Assembly (NCBI GenBank): GCA_963744935.1
Contig: CAVUVM010000011.1
Location: forward strand, 1-64,000
From: Bog-473 sp963744935
GTDB lineage: Bacteria; Actinomycetota; Acidimicrobiia; Acidimicrobiales; RAAP-2
Direction of reading: 5' to 3'
Length of the DNA: 64,000 nucleotides
In this document: piece by piece, positions 25,351 through 34,473 of the stretch
Position numbering within the stretch: position 1 is the first letter of the stretch
Layout: every line of letters begins with the position of its first letter
Made by a program: the position numbers and the translations under genes
The notes under the pieces: generated by a model
What the model was told of the DNA's origin: nothing
Seen by the model: the letters and a program-made list of their open reading frames with translations, nothing else
Database searches by the model: none

Positions 25351-26466
25351 TCAGAAGGTGGCGGCCTTGTCGGTCAGTGACTGGAGCAGCTCGTCGAAGG
25401 ACTTTGCGAAGGAGTGCACGCCTTCGTCTTCGAGCGTCTGCTCGACGTCGAGCATGTCGATCCCCGCGTCAGCGAGACGGGCCAGGACGTCGTTCGCCTC
25501 GTCGGGATCGGCATCGACCGTGCGCTTCAACGTCCCGTGATCCTCGAACGCGTGCAGCGTTCCTTCGGGCATGGTGTTCACGCTGGCCGGACCGATGAGA
25601 TTGTCGACGTAGAGGAGATCGGAGTAGCCCGGGTTCTTGGTCGACGTCGAGGCCCACAGCGGGCGCTGCACCCGGGCCCCGTGCTCTCGGAGCGCTTCCC
25701 AGCGCTCTCCGGCAAAGGTGCGATGGAAGTGCTGGTAGGCCGTCTGCGCCTGGGCGACCGCGGCGGTGCCGCGCAGCCCAAGGATGGCGGGGTCACCGTT
25801 GTCCCCGCCAGCCAGGGTCTCGAGGCGGCGGTCTACCTCGGTGTCGACCCGGCTGACGAAGAACGAGGCCACGCTGGCCACCTTGGGGAGCTCCGCCGCC
25901 CGGCCCGCCGCCACGAGGGCCTCGAGGCCGCGCAGGTACGCCTCCATCACCTCGTCGTAGCGATCGAGCCCGAAGATCAGCGTGACGTTGATGCTGTGGC
26001 CCTCGCCGATGAGGGTCTCGATGGCCGGAATCCCCTGGCGGGTGGCGGGGACCTTCACGAGGAGGTTGGGCTTGTCGATGCGCCCGTGGAGCATGCGGGC
26101 GTCGCGCACGGTCCCGTCCGTGTCGTGCGCCAGTGCGGGTGAGACCTCGAGGGACACGAAACCGTCCTCGCCGTCGCTCTCGTCGTAGAGCGGTCGAAGC
26201 ATCGCCAACGCGTCGACGATGTCGGTGACGGCCATCTCCCAGTAGGCGCTTTCGACGCTGTGGTCCTTCACGAGGCTCTTGAACTGCTCGTCGTAGACGT
26301 CCTGCCCGCTCATGGCCTTCGCGAAGATCGTCGGATTCGACGTGATGCCCCGGATGCCGAGCGCCAGCAGCTCGGCCAACTGGCCGTCCTTGATCCAGTC
26401 ACGGCGCAGGTTGTCGAGCCAGGGACTCTGGCCGCCGATCTGGTAGAGGTCTTGCAGTCGGGTCAT
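25351..26466 (-). CDS. tal: Transaldolase
   Basis: The 371-residue product matches the long actinobacterial (TalB-like class II) transaldolases: SPWLDNLRRDWIKDGQLAEL, GIRGITSNPTIFAKAMSG, VSLEVSPALAHDTDGTVRDA, and KPNLLVKVPATRQG, whose second Lys is the Schiff-base residue. FGLDRYDEVMEAYLRGLEAL and YVDNLIGPASVNTMPEGTLH complete the barrel. It transfers dihydroxyacetone units between sugar phosphates. It follows tkt by 72 bp and precedes pgl by 49 bp. Confidence 0.93.
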   Translation of the reverse strand: MTRLQDLYQIGGQSPWLDNLRRDWIKDGQLAELLALGIRGITSNPTIFAKAMSGQDVYDEQFKSLVKDHSVESAYWEMAVTDIVDALAMLRPLYDESDGEDGFVSLEVSPALAHDTDGTVRDARMLHGRIDKPNLLVKVPATRQGIPAIETLIGEGHSINVTLIFGLDRYDEVMEAYLRGLEALVAAGRAAELPKVASVASFFVSRVDTEVDRRLETLAGGDNGDPAILGLRGTAAVAQAQTAYQHFHRTFAGERWEALREHGARVQRPLWASTSTKNPGYSDLLYVDNLIGPASVNTMPEGTLHAFEDHGTLKRTVDADPDEANDVLARLADAGIDMLDVEQTLEDEGVHSFAKSFDELLQSLTDKAATF

Positions 26467-26538
26467 CGCGACGGCTCCCTTCGTGTGCGTGTCACTGTGC
26501 GGTCCCGCGTGGCCCGCGTCCGCTGTGCAGGTGTCGGG

Positions 26539-28560
26539 TCAGCCACCGTGACGCGCCAGGAGCGCCTGCGCCCGCTCGGTCACGTGCTCGGCGGTGAAAC
26601 CGAAGTGCTCCATGACGACCTCGCCCGGTGCCGACGCGCCGAAGTGGTCGATGCCGATGGCGTCGTCGGAATAGCGGTCCCAACCGAAGGTCGAGCCCGC
26701 TTCGACGCTCAGGACGGGCACGAACGGAGGGAACACGTGGGTGCGGTAGTCCTCCGGTTGCCTCTCGAAGAGGTCCCACGATGGGAAGGACACCACGCGC
26801 GCCCAGACGCCCGAGGTGGCCAGAGCTTCCGCCGCGGCGACGCAGAGCTGCACCTCGCTCCCGCTGGCCACCAGCACGATCTGCAGCGAGCCGACCGGCT
26901 CGGACAGGACGTAGGCGCCCCGCGCCACGCCCTCGGGCGAGGCCTCCGCCGTCCCCGCCAGGACGGGCACATCCTGGCGCGTGAGCAGCAGCCCGACCGG
27001 GCCCTCCGCCTCGACCGCCAACCTCCAGGCCTGCGCGGTCTCGTTCGCGTCGGCGGGCCGGATGAGGCCGAGGTCGGGCATGGCCCGGAGCGAGGCCAGG
27101 TGCTCGATCGGTTGGTGGGTCGGCCCGTCCTGGCCCAAGCCGACGGAGTCGTGGGACCAGAAGTACACGACGTGCGAGCCCGTGAGCGCGGCGAGGCGCA
27201 CCGCTGGGCGCATGTAATCGGAGAACACGAAGAAGGTCCCGCCGACCGGGAGTATCCCGCCGTGTTGGGCCAAGCCGTTCAGCGCGGCACCCATGCCGTG
27301 CTCGCGGATGCCGTAGTGCACCTGGATTCCGCCGGGGGTGCCGGCTTCCATCGCCAGGGCGCCCTTGACCTTGACCCCGTTGTTGCCCGTCAGGTCCGCG
27401 GATCCCGCGATGAGGCCGGGCAACCGGGCGCTCGAGGCGTCGAGGCACTGGTTGATGGCGTGACGTGTCGCCAGCATGGTGCCTGGCTCGAAGGAGGGGA
27501 GATCCTCGGCCCAGCCCGGCAGGCCGTGCCCGGCCTGCGCGGCTTCCCAGGAGGCGCGGTCGCCGTCCCAGGCCGCGAAGCGGGTCTCCCAGGCGGCATG
27601 CTCCTGGGCCCCCCGGGCGATCTCGCGCCGGTAGAGGTCGCGCACCTCGTCGGGCACCCAGAACGTCTCATCGGGCGGAAGTCCGAGGATGGCTTTGGTG
27701 GTCTTGATCTCCTCCTCGCCGAAGGGGGTCCCGTGGGCGGCGGCCGTGTCGGTCAGCTTGGGCGCGGGCCAGCCGATGTGGCTGCGCAGGACGAGCAGAT
27801 TGGGTTTGGCGTCGGGTCCGTCGGCCGGGTACTCGAGGGCCTCACGGACGGCGGCTTCGAGCCCGTCGACGTCGTTGGCCATCTCCCCCAGGTAGCGGAC
27901 CCGCCAGCCGTAGGCCTCGAAGCGTCCGACCGGGTCGTCGCCGTAGGCGAGCTCGGTGGGCCCGTCGATCGTGATGTGGTTGTCGTCGTAGACGGCCAGG
28001 AGCCGGCCCAGCCCGAGGTGGCCGGCCAAGGACGCGGCCTCGTGCGAGATCCCCTCCATGAGGCAGCCGTCGCCGGCGATGACGAAGGTGCGGTGGTCAC
28101 ACACTTCGGGACCGAAGGTTGTACGCAGCCAGCGCTCGGCCATCGCCAGCCCGACAGCGTCGCCGACACCCTGTCCGAGCGGACCTGTCGTGACTTCGAT
28201 ACCGGCGGTGCGACCGGCCTCTGGGTGCCCCGGTGTACGGCTGCCCCATTCGCGGAACTGGCGCAGGTCGTCGAGCGAGAGGTCGTAGCCGGTGAGGTGG
28301 AGCATGGCGTACTGCAGGATGCAGGCGTGCCCGCAGGAGAGCACGAAACGGTCGCGGTCGGGCCAGTGCGGGTCCCGCGGGTCGTAGCGCATGATGCGGG
28401 TCCACAACACGTGGGCGAGCGGGGCGAGCGCCATCGCAGTGCCGGTGTGCCCGGAATCGGCCTGCTCAGGCGCGTCCATGGCGAGACCGCGGATGACATT
28501 GATCCCGAGCTCGACCAGCCTCGGATCCTGGACCACCGGTGGGGATGTCTGGACCGTCAC
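26539..28560 (-). CDS. tkt: Transketolase
   Basis: The 673-residue product has the thiamine-diphosphate domain (DSGHTGTAMALAPLAHVLWT, TTGPLGQGVGDAVGLAMAER, FVIAGDGCLMEGISHEAASL with the GDG...N-type metal motif), the pyrimidine domain (GIREHGMGAALNGLAQHGGI with the catalytic Glu) and the C-terminal domain (VSFPSWDLFERQ). It moves two-carbon ketol units in the pentose phosphate pathway. It is the first gene of the tkt-tal-pgl-fbiC run and diverges from the hotdog gene at 28622, with 61 bp between the two starts, so promoters must be close together there. Confidence 0.95.
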   Translation of the reverse strand: MTVQTSPPVVQDPRLVELGINVIRGLAMDAPEQADSGHTGTAMALAPLAHVLWTRIMRYDPRDPHWPDRDRFVLSCGHACILQYAMLHLTGYDLSLDDLRQFREWGSRTPGHPEAGRTAGIEVTTGPLGQGVGDAVGLAMAERWLRTTFGPEVCDHRTFVIAGDGCLMEGISHEAASLAGHLGLGRLLAVYDDNHITIDGPTELAYGDDPVGRFEAYGWRVRYLGEMANDVDGLEAAVREALEYPADGPDAKPNLLVLRSHIGWPAPKLTDTAAAHGTPFGEEEIKTTKAILGLPPDETFWVPDEVRDLYRREIARGAQEHAAWETRFAAWDGDRASWEAAQAGHGLPGWAEDLPSFEPGTMLATRHAINQCLDASSARLPGLIAGSADLTGNNGVKVKGALAMEAGTPGGIQVHYGIREHGMGAALNGLAQHGGILPVGGTFFVFSDYMRPAVRLAALTGSHVVYFWSHDSVGLGQDGPTHQPIEHLASLRAMPDLGLIRPADANETAQAWRLAVEAEGPVGLLLTRQDVPVLAGTAEASPEGVARGAYVLSEPVGSLQIVLVASGSEVQLCVAAAEALATSGVWARVVSFPSWDLFERQPEDYRTHVFPPFVPVLSVEAGSTFGWDRYSDDAIGIDHFGASAPGEVVMEHFGFTAEHVTERAQALLARHGG

Positions 28561-28621
28561 GTCGTCACCCTAACCGTCGGCTCGCGCCGACCGTCAGGGC
28601 GCTCACCTACGCTTCTCGGCG

Positions 28622-29041
28622 ATGGCATCCCGCATGCAAGTACCCCCGAACAGCGATCTCACACTGGGGATGGTCTGCGTCGACAAGTCCACCCCTGGGC
28701 GCTGCACGTGGCGCATGCGGGCGGACGAGCGGTTCGCCAACCCGGCCGGGATCATGCAGGGAGGTTTCATCGGGGCCTTCGCCGACTCGTCCATGGGCGC
28801 CGCCGCGGTCACCAACGTGGAGGATCGGCGAGTCTTCTGCTCCAACGCCGAGTTCAAGGTGAGCTTCCTCGCCGCGGTACAGCCAGGGTCGGAGCTCACC
28901 TGCACGGCCGAAGTGGTCTCGGGCGGTCGCCGCGTCGCCTTCGTCGAGGCCAGCATCACCGCCCGCCTCCCGGGCGAGGGCGCAGAGGAGCGCCTGGTCG
29001 CCCGCGCGACGTCGACGTACATCTACAAGGATCGTGACTGA
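28622..29041 (+). CDS. PaaI-like hotdog-fold thioesterase
   Basis: The 139-residue product shows the hotdog pattern: RMRADERFANPAGIMQGGFI is the loop and start of the central helix (PaaI-type HGG replaced by MQGG), GAFADSSMGAAAVT the helix with the usual Asp, and SNAEFKVSFLAAVQPGSELT and ATSTYIYKD the sheet strands. Such enzymes hydrolyse acyl- or aryl-CoA thioesters. The missing His of HGG is not rare in the family. Start ATG 28622. It is followed by a group of small membrane-protein genes. Confidence 0.78.
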   Translation: MASRMQVPPNSDLTLGMVCVDKSTPGRCTWRMRADERFANPAGIMQGGFIGAFADSSMGAAAVTNVEDRRVFCSNAEFKVSFLAAVQPGSELTCTAEVVSGGRRVAFVEASITARLPGEGAEERLVARATSTYIYKDRD

Positions 29042-29098
29042 CTCCCAATTGGGCAGTGTTTGCACCTCAACGGCCCAGAGACCAGGATTGTGCGGCAC

Positions 29099-29491
29099 AT
29101 GCCACCAGCGACTGACAACGGCAGCCACGGGCTGCGCCACGCCGGGGACGACGCGTTCCAGCTCACGGTCGACTACCTCAAGCAGGAAACCGTCGAGCCA
29201 CTCCGGGGGCTCGGCCGCTTCCTCTACATGGGGATCGCGGGCTCGTTCTTCATGGCCGGGGGGCTCTTCTTGATCCTGATCGGCGTGTTGCGCCTGCTGC
29301 AGACCGAGACGGGCACGGCCCTCACCGGAGACTGGTCCTGGGTGCCCTATGGCGTGGTCGTCGTTCTCGGCCTCGTCGTCATCGGGATTGCCGCGTGGCG
29401 CATCACCGCAGGACCGGGCAAGGAGAAGCTGCCGGCGGTGATCGCCCGGCGCGAGTCGAGAGCGAACGAGATACAGGAAGGAACGAGCTGA
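29099..29491 (+). CDS. Small two-helix membrane protein, holin-like
   Basis: ATG 29099 gives a 130-residue protein with a polar N-terminus (DDAFQLTVDYLKQETVEPLR) and two hydrophobic helices (FLYMGIAGSFFMAGGLFLIL and YGVVVVLGLVVIGIAAW), then a charged tail. This layout matches the actinobacterial putative phage-holin/Holin-X-type membrane proteins, which are chromosomal genes of unknown role and not real phage holins. The next small gene overlaps its stop (TGATG at 29489-29493), pointing to co-translation. The frame also begins at 29060, judged less likely. Confidence 0.65.
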   Translation: MPPATDNGSHGLRHAGDDAFQLTVDYLKQETVEPLRGLGRFLYMGIAGSFFMAGGLFLILIGVLRLLQTETGTALTGDWSWVPYGVVVVLGLVVIGIAAWRITAGPGKEKLPAVIARRESRANEIQEGTS

Positions 29492-29726
29492 TGCCAGGCA
29501 CGACCACGACGAGGGCGGGAAGCAACGGACGCCTCATCACCGCGAGGACCTGCAAGCCGCCTACGCACAGGTGGTCGGCGAGGGTGAGGCGACGGCTCGT
29601 GCCGCCGCCCCGAGGGGGCTGGCCATCGCCGGGGCCGTCGGGATCGTGTTGCTGACGCTGGCCTTCTTGGCCGGCCGCCGGCGCGGGCGCGCCAAATCCG
29701 CCGTCGTCGAGATCAGGCGGCTCTGA
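29491..29726 (+). pseudogene. Small single-pass membrane protein, frameshifted at its start
   Basis: From about 29494 one frame encodes ARHDHDEGGKQRTPHHREDL, QAAYAQVVGEGEATARAAAP and a hydrophobic helix GLAIAGAVGIVLLTLAFLAG with a basic end (RRRGRAKSAVVEIRRL) to TGA 29726. The only sensible start, ATG 29491, overlapping the previous stop, is out of frame by one base: the sequence reads ATGCC where ATGGCC would give a clean in-frame start. A one-base deletion, in the genome or in the read, is the simplest reading; otherwise GTG 29571 would begin a 51-residue version. Function is unknown; it belongs with its two membrane-protein neighbours. Confidence 0.5.
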
Positions 29727-29727
29727 C

Positions 29728-29955
29728 GTGGACGTACTCCTGCGGCGCTTCCTGCGCGCGGGCGTCCGACGCGGGCTCGGTGGGAACTGGTACTGGTTCC
29801 TCCTGGCCGGCGCCACCTTCATGTTGCGCCGCGTCCTGAACGACAGGGGAGGCACCGTCTCCACCGTCACGGTCGCGCCGGGCGAGCAGGTGCTCATCAC
29901 GGTGCGCGACCGCGCGGGCGCACGCGCCGCTCTCGCGCCCGCTGTCGACGACTGA
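29728..29955 (+). CDS. Small protein, possibly membrane-associated (75 aa)
   Basis: GTG 29728 follows the previous stop by one base. The product begins with basic residues (LLRRFLRAGVRRGLGG), then an aromatic hydrophobic segment (NWYWFLLAGATFML) that could associate with or cross the membrane, and ends with a short strand-rich part (VSTVTVAPGEQVLITVRDRA). I recognise no family. Tight spacing with trmI (5 bp downstream) suggests one transcript. Confidence 0.6.
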   Translation: MDVLLRRFLRAGVRRGLGGNWYWFLLAGATFMLRRVLNDRGGTVSTVTVAPGEQVLITVRDRAGARAALAPAVDD

Positions 29956-29960
29956 CGCCG

Positions 29961-30740
29961 GTGCCGGGCCCCCTTGCGGCGGGGGAGCGCGTGCTCCTCA
30001 TCGACCCCAAGGACCGCCGCTACCTCCTCACGCTCGTGGAGGGCGCGACGTTCCACACGCACGCCGGCGTCCTGGCCCACGACGACATCATCGGGGCGAC
30101 CGAGGGGTGCACGGTGACAGGATCGACCGGGCGCAGCTTCCTCGCCCTGCGGCCCACGCTGAGCGACGTCGTGCTCAAGATGCCGCGCGGCGCGCAGGTC
30201 ATCTACCCCAAGGATCTCGGCGCCATCCTCATCGCGGCCGACATCGGACCTGGGCAACGTGTCCTCGAGGCCGGCGTGGGCTCGGGCGCCCTGTCGATGA
30301 CGGTGCTGCGCGCCGGCGCATCAGTCGTCGGCTACGAGCTGCGTGATGACTTCGCGGAGCGGGCCCGCGCCAACGTCGCCGCCACGCTCGGGCCCGACGT
30401 GCCGTACCGCATCGAGATACGCGACGTGACCGAGGGCATCGACGAGACGGACCTGGACCGGATCCTCTTGGACATGCCCGAGCCGCACAATGTCGTCAAG
30501 GCCGCCGCGGCGGCGCTCCGCCCGGGCGGCATCCTGCTCGCCTACCTCCCGACCATCAACCAGACCGCGCTGTTGCGCCAGGCGCTCGACGATGCGGGGA
30601 CCCACTTCGGCCTCGCCGAGACGCAGGAGATCATGCGCCGCACCTGGCACGTCGAGGCGCGCTCGGTGCGCCCCGACCACCGCATGGTCGGCCACACCGG
30701 ATTCCTGACGACGGCCCGGCGGGTCGAACGACCCGCCTGA
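29961..30740 (+). CDS. trmI: tRNA (adenine-58-N1)-methyltransferase
   Basis: The 259-residue product has the TrmI plan: a small N-terminal barrel (GERVLLIDPKDRRYLLTLVE, GRSFLALRPTLSDVVLKMPR), then QVIYPKDLGAILIAADIGPG leading into the SAM site VLEAGVGSGALSMTVLRAGA, with LDRILLDMPEPHNVV as motif IV. It methylates A58 in the tRNA T-loop. Start GTG 29961. In mycobacteria the orthologue also lies beside the proteasome genes, and here it converges on the ferredoxin gene just before arc. Confidence 0.92.
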   Translation: MPGPLAAGERVLLIDPKDRRYLLTLVEGATFHTHAGVLAHDDIIGATEGCTVTGSTGRSFLALRPTLSDVVLKMPRGAQVIYPKDLGAILIAADIGPGQRVLEAGVGSGALSMTVLRAGASVVGYELRDDFAERARANVAATLGPDVPYRIEIRDVTEGIDETDLDRILLDMPEPHNVVKAAAAALRPGGILLAYLPTINQTALLRQALDDAGTHFGLAETQEIMRRTWHVEARSVRPDHRMVGHTGFLTTARRVERPA

Positions 30741-30747
30741 GCCCGAA

Positions 30748-30984
30748 TCAGTCGCGCTCGATGAAGATGCACTCGCCGGGGCACTCTTCGGAGGCCTCGA
30801 CGACCGCCTCCTCGAGCTCGCCCGGCACCGCCGCCATGCCCGCCGACCCACCCGGGTCGTTCTTGACGTCGCTGTCTTCTTTCACGTAGGCCAGGCCGTC
30901 GTCGAGGAGGGTGAAGACGGCTGGCGCGATCTCCTCGCAGAGCCCGTCGCCCGTGCAGAGATCCTGATCGATCCAGACCTTCAT
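30748..30984 (-). CDS. Small ferredoxin (3Fe-4S or 4Fe-4S type)
   Basis: The 78-residue protein has CTGDGLCEEIAPAVF near the N-terminus and EECPGECIFIE at the C-terminus, the arrangement of single-cluster actinobacterial ferredoxins. In CxGDGxC the second cluster position is replaced by Asp-Gly, which favours a 3Fe-4S cluster or a labile fourth ligand. Such ferredoxins pass electrons to cytochrome P450s and other oxidoreductases; no partner is in the window. It diverges from arc and converges on trmI. Confidence 0.85.
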   Translation of the reverse strand: MKVWIDQDLCTGDGLCEEIAPAVFTLLDDGLAYVKEDSDVKNDPGGSAGMAAVPGELEEAVVEASEECPGECIFIERD

Positions 30985-31171
30985 CTACCTGCTCTCTTCC
31001 TCGTGGCAGCTGCCCAGCGGGTCCGGCTGGACCGTAGTGAGGCGTCCCGCGAGCAGTCAATCTGACGTCGCAGTCGCCTCCATGCTACCTGTCCTCGCCT
31101 GCAGCCCAGGTGCATGGGCGGTGCACTCAAGTTGCCGACAAAACCCGCCGAAGCCAGGGCTAGGGTGACAT

Positions 31172-32923
31172 GTGGTGACCGCAACTCCGGACGAATCCGC
31201 TGCTCAGGCCGAGGCACTGCGTGCCGAGCTGGCCGATGCCGAGGATGAGATCCACGCGCTGCGGCGACGGTTGCAAGAGAGCCCGGGCCGCGTGCAGGCG
31301 CTCGAAGAGCGACTCCTCGAGACCAAGGGACAGCTCGCGCAGGCCACCTCGCAGAACGAGAAGCTGACGTTCACCCTCCAGCAGGCCAAGGAGCAACTGG
31401 CCGCGCTGCGCGAGGAGGTCGAGAAGCTCACGCAGCCGCCGGCTGCCTACGGCACCTTCCTCGGCGTCAACGAGGACGGCACGGTCGACGTCTTCTCGAG
31501 CGGTCGCAAGATGCGTGTGAGCCTGCACCCCGACATCGACCCCGGTGCCATCCGCAAGGGCAACGAGGTCGTCTTGAACGAGAGCCTCAACGTGGTCTTG
31601 GTGCGCGACGGCGAGCTCGCGGGCGAGGTCGTGACCCTGAAGGAGCAGCTCGAGGACAGGCGGCGCTGCGTCGTCTTCGCCCGGGCCGACGAAGAGCGGG
31701 TGGCCGAACTGTCCGAGGAGATGCTGAGTGTCCGGCTCCGGGCCGGCGACTCCCTGCTGATGGACGTACGGACGCAACTCCTGATCGAGAAGCTCCCCAA
31801 GCTCGAGAGCGAGGAGCTCATCCTCGAAGAGGTGCCCGACATCACCTACGCGGACGTCGGCGGGCTCGACGCCCAGATCGAGGCGATCACCGATGCCGTC
31901 GAGCTGCCCTACATGCACCGCGACCTCTTTGTCGACTACTCGTTGCCCGCGCCCAAGGGCATCCTGCTCTACGGCCCCCCCGGTTGTGGGAAGACCCTGA
32001 TCGCCAAGGCGGTCGCCAACTCGCTGGCCAAGAAGGTGGCCCAGAAGACCGGCAACGACAACGTGCGGAGCTTCTTCCTCAACATCAAGGGGCCCGAGCT
32101 GCTGAACAAGTACGTCGGCGAGACGGAGCGCCAGATCCGCCAGGTCTTCCAGCGGGCCCGGGAGAAGGCGGACGAGGGCATGCCCGTCATCGTGTTCTTC
32201 GACGAGATGGAGTCGCTCTTCCGCACCCGCGGCACCGGCATCAGCTCCGACATGGAGTCGACCATCGTGCCGCAGCTCCTGGCGGAGATCGACGGAGTCG
32301 AGTCGCTGCGCGACGTCATCGTCATCGGCGCCTCCAACCGCGAGGACCTGATCGACCCCGCCATCCTGCGGCCGGGCCGCCTCGACGTGAAGATCAAGAT
32401 CGAGCGGCCGAACGAAGAGGCGGCCGGCCAGATCTTCAGCCGGTACCTGACGCCCGAGGTACCCCTCGATGTCGAGGAGGTCAGCCGCCTCGGCGGTGGC
32501 GACCCCGGCAAGGCGGTGCAGGCCATGATCGAGCAGACGGTGGCTGAGATGTACCGGGAGGACGACGCCAACCGCTTCCTCGAGGTCACCTACCAGAACG
32601 GCGACAAGGAGATCCTCTACTACCGCGACTTCGCGTCGGGAGCCATGATCGAGAACATCGTCCGGCGGGCCAAGAAGCTGGCCATCAAGCGGGTCATCGC
32701 CGGGGAGCCCGGCGGCATCCGCACGTCGGACATGCTCGAGTCGATCCGGCAGGAGTACAAGGAGAACGAGGACCTGCCCAACACGACGAACCCCGACGAC
32801 TGGGCCAGGATCTCGGGCAAGAAGGGCGAGCGGATCGTCTACGTCCGCACCCTGCTCACCGAGGACCGCGAGGTGCACGGGGGTCGGTCGATCGAGCGGG
32901 TCGGTACCGGCCAGTACCTCTAG
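31172..32923 (+). CDS. arc: Proteasome-associated AAA ATPase ARC/Mpa
   Basis: The 583-residue product has an N-terminal coiled coil (EDEIHALRRRLQESPGRVQA and on to residue about 95), an OB-fold region, and an AAA domain with Walker A GPPGCGKTLIAKAVA (about residue 268), Walker B VIVFFDEMES (about 338) and sensor/Arg-finger stretch DPAILRPGRLDVKIKI. It ends GQYL, the penultimate Tyr motif that docks on the 20S core. The hexamer recognises Pup through its coiled coils, unfolds the conjugate and threads it into the proteasome. GTG 31172 or the next GTG is the start. dop follows after 16 bp. Confidence 0.95.
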   Translation: MVTATPDESAAQAEALRAELADAEDEIHALRRRLQESPGRVQALEERLLETKGQLAQATSQNEKLTFTLQQAKEQLAALREEVEKLTQPPAAYGTFLGVNEDGTVDVFSSGRKMRVSLHPDIDPGAIRKGNEVVLNESLNVVLVRDGELAGEVVTLKEQLEDRRRCVVFARADEERVAELSEEMLSVRLRAGDSLLMDVRTQLLIEKLPKLESEELILEEVPDITYADVGGLDAQIEAITDAVELPYMHRDLFVDYSLPAPKGILLYGPPGCGKTLIAKAVANSLAKKVAQKTGNDNVRSFFLNIKGPELLNKYVGETERQIRQVFQRAREKADEGMPVIVFFDEMESLFRTRGTGISSDMESTIVPQLLAEIDGVESLRDVIVIGASNREDLIDPAILRPGRLDVKIKIERPNEEAAGQIFSRYLTPEVPLDVEEVSRLGGGDPGKAVQAMIEQTVAEMYREDDANRFLEVTYQNGDKEILYYRDFASGAMIENIVRRAKKLAIKRVIAGEPGGIRTSDMLESIRQEYKENEDLPNTTNPDDWARISGKKGERIVYVRTLLTEDREVHGGRSIERVGTGQYL

Positions 32924-32939
32924 AAGTTAGGGTCGCGCC

Positions 32940-34433
32940 GTGGCCACCACGAAGGTCTGCGGCATCGAGACCGAATACGGGATCCATTCGCCCGGTCCTG
33001 AGCAGAATCCCATTGCGGCCTCATCGGTCCTCGTCAACGCGTACGCGGCCGACGTCGAGCAGCAGATCGGCTGGGACTTCGAAGACGAGACCCCGGGCAA
33101 CGATGCGCGGGGCTTCGCCCGCGAGGGGTCGCTCGCACCGATGGTGGAGACACACCTGGCCAACACGGTCCTGACCAACGGCGCCCGCTTCTACGTCGAT
33201 CACGCCCACCCGGAGTACTCGAGCCCCGAGTGTCTGACCCCGCTGGAGTGCCTCCTCTACGACAAGGCGGGTGAAGAGGTGCTGCGACGGGCCATGGTCG
33301 CCGCGGCCCTGCGTATGCCCGAGCAGCCGGCGCCTGTCGTCTACAAGAACAATTCCGACGGCAAGGGCAACTCCTACGGCTGCCACGAGAACTACATGAT
33401 GGACCGGGCCGTCGCCTTCGCCAAGGTGATCGACGGTGTCGTCCCGCACTTCGTGTCGCGGACCGTCTTCACCGGCTCGGGCAAGGTGGGGACGGAGACG
33501 GCGGCGCTCGACGCTGAGACGGTCGAGTACCAGATTTCGCAGCGGGCCGAGTTCTTCGAAGAGATCGTGGGTCTCGAGACAACGCTGAAGCGCCCGATCG
33601 TCAACACCCGCGACGAGCCCCACGCCGATCCGAAGCGGTTCCGACGCCTGCATGTGATCGTCGGTGACGCCAACCTCTCGGAGATCGCCACCTTCCTCAA
33701 GGTCGGCACGACGGCCATCGTCTTGGCCATGGTGGAGGACGACGCAGGCCCGACACGGGACCTTTCCCTCTCCGATCCCGTGCGGGCCCTGCACCAGGTG
33801 TCCGCCGACCTCTCGCTGACCCGCCCGCTTGCCCTCACAGACGGTTCGACCGCGACCGCGCTGGAGCTGCAGTGGGAGCTCTTCGGCGCGGCCCGTAAGT
33901 ACGCCGAGGAACACGGGCTGACCGCGCTGGGGGACGATGGCCGGGTCGGTGCCCTCGTGATGGAGCACTGGGAGGCCGTCCTGGGCGGGCTCGAGTCTGA
34001 CCCGAGCACCCTGGCCGACACCTTGGACTGGGTCGCCAAGCGCGAGCTCCTCATGGCGTACCAGGACCGGCACTCGTGCGGGTGGAAGGATCCCCGCATG
34101 GCCGCACTGGCATTGCAGTATCACGACCTGCGACCGGACAAGTCGGTCTTCCGCCGCCTCGCCATGCGCACCCTCCTCGATCCGGCGGCAGTGGCCACCG
34201 CGGTGACCGAACCTCCCAGGGGCACCCGAGCGTGGTTCCGTGGCAAGTGCTTGGCCCGTTGGCCCGACGCCGTCGTGACCGCGAACTGGGATTCTCTGGT
34301 TTTTGACATAGGCGCGGACCCGTTGCGGCGCGTCCCTATGATGGATCCCTTGAAGGGAACGGCCGAGCACACCAGTGCTCTGCTTGCCGAGAGCAGCGGA
34401 CCGGCGGACTTGCTCAACCGGCTCAATTCCTAG
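32940..34433 (+). CDS. dop: Pup deamidase/depupylase
   Basis: The 497-residue product is the glutamine-synthetase-like Dop: VCGIETEYGIHSPGPEQNPI at the N-terminus holds the nucleotide/metal-binding Glu-Tyr-Gly, NGARFYVDHAHPEYSSPECL and NSDGKGNSYGCHENYMMDRA the catalytic core, and INTRDEPHADPKRFRRLHVI a strongly conserved stretch. It turns the C-terminal Gln of Pup into Glu and also removes Pup from conjugates. Pup here does end in Gln, so Dop is needed. GTG 32940 is the start. It resembles pafA at 36183 in fold and motifs. Confidence 0.94.
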   Translation: MATTKVCGIETEYGIHSPGPEQNPIAASSVLVNAYAADVEQQIGWDFEDETPGNDARGFAREGSLAPMVETHLANTVLTNGARFYVDHAHPEYSSPECLTPLECLLYDKAGEEVLRRAMVAAALRMPEQPAPVVYKNNSDGKGNSYGCHENYMMDRAVAFAKVIDGVVPHFVSRTVFTGSGKVGTETAALDAETVEYQISQRAEFFEEIVGLETTLKRPIVNTRDEPHADPKRFRRLHVIVGDANLSEIATFLKVGTTAIVLAMVEDDAGPTRDLSLSDPVRALHQVSADLSLTRPLALTDGSTATALELQWELFGAARKYAEEHGLTALGDDGRVGALVMEHWEAVLGGLESDPSTLADTLDWVAKRELLMAYQDRHSCGWKDPRMAALALQYHDLRPDKSVFRRLAMRTLLDPAAVATAVTEPPRGTRAWFRGKCLARWPDAVVTANWDSLVFDIGADPLRRVPMMDPLKGTAEHTSALLAESSGPADLLNRLNS

Positions 34434-34473
34434 GCGAGACAAGTCGAAGGACACAGGACGGGGACAGGCGACG

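Noticed and set aside
26260..29037. 925-codon plus-strand frame opposite tkt and tal
   Set aside because: Runs antisense to two well-supported enzymes and has no domain; the hotdog gene at its end uses another frame.
31160..32878. 572-codon minus-strand frame opposite arc
   Set aside because: Antisense shadow of the AAA ATPase; Leu/Val/Asp-rich composition typical of reverse translation of a high-GC gene.
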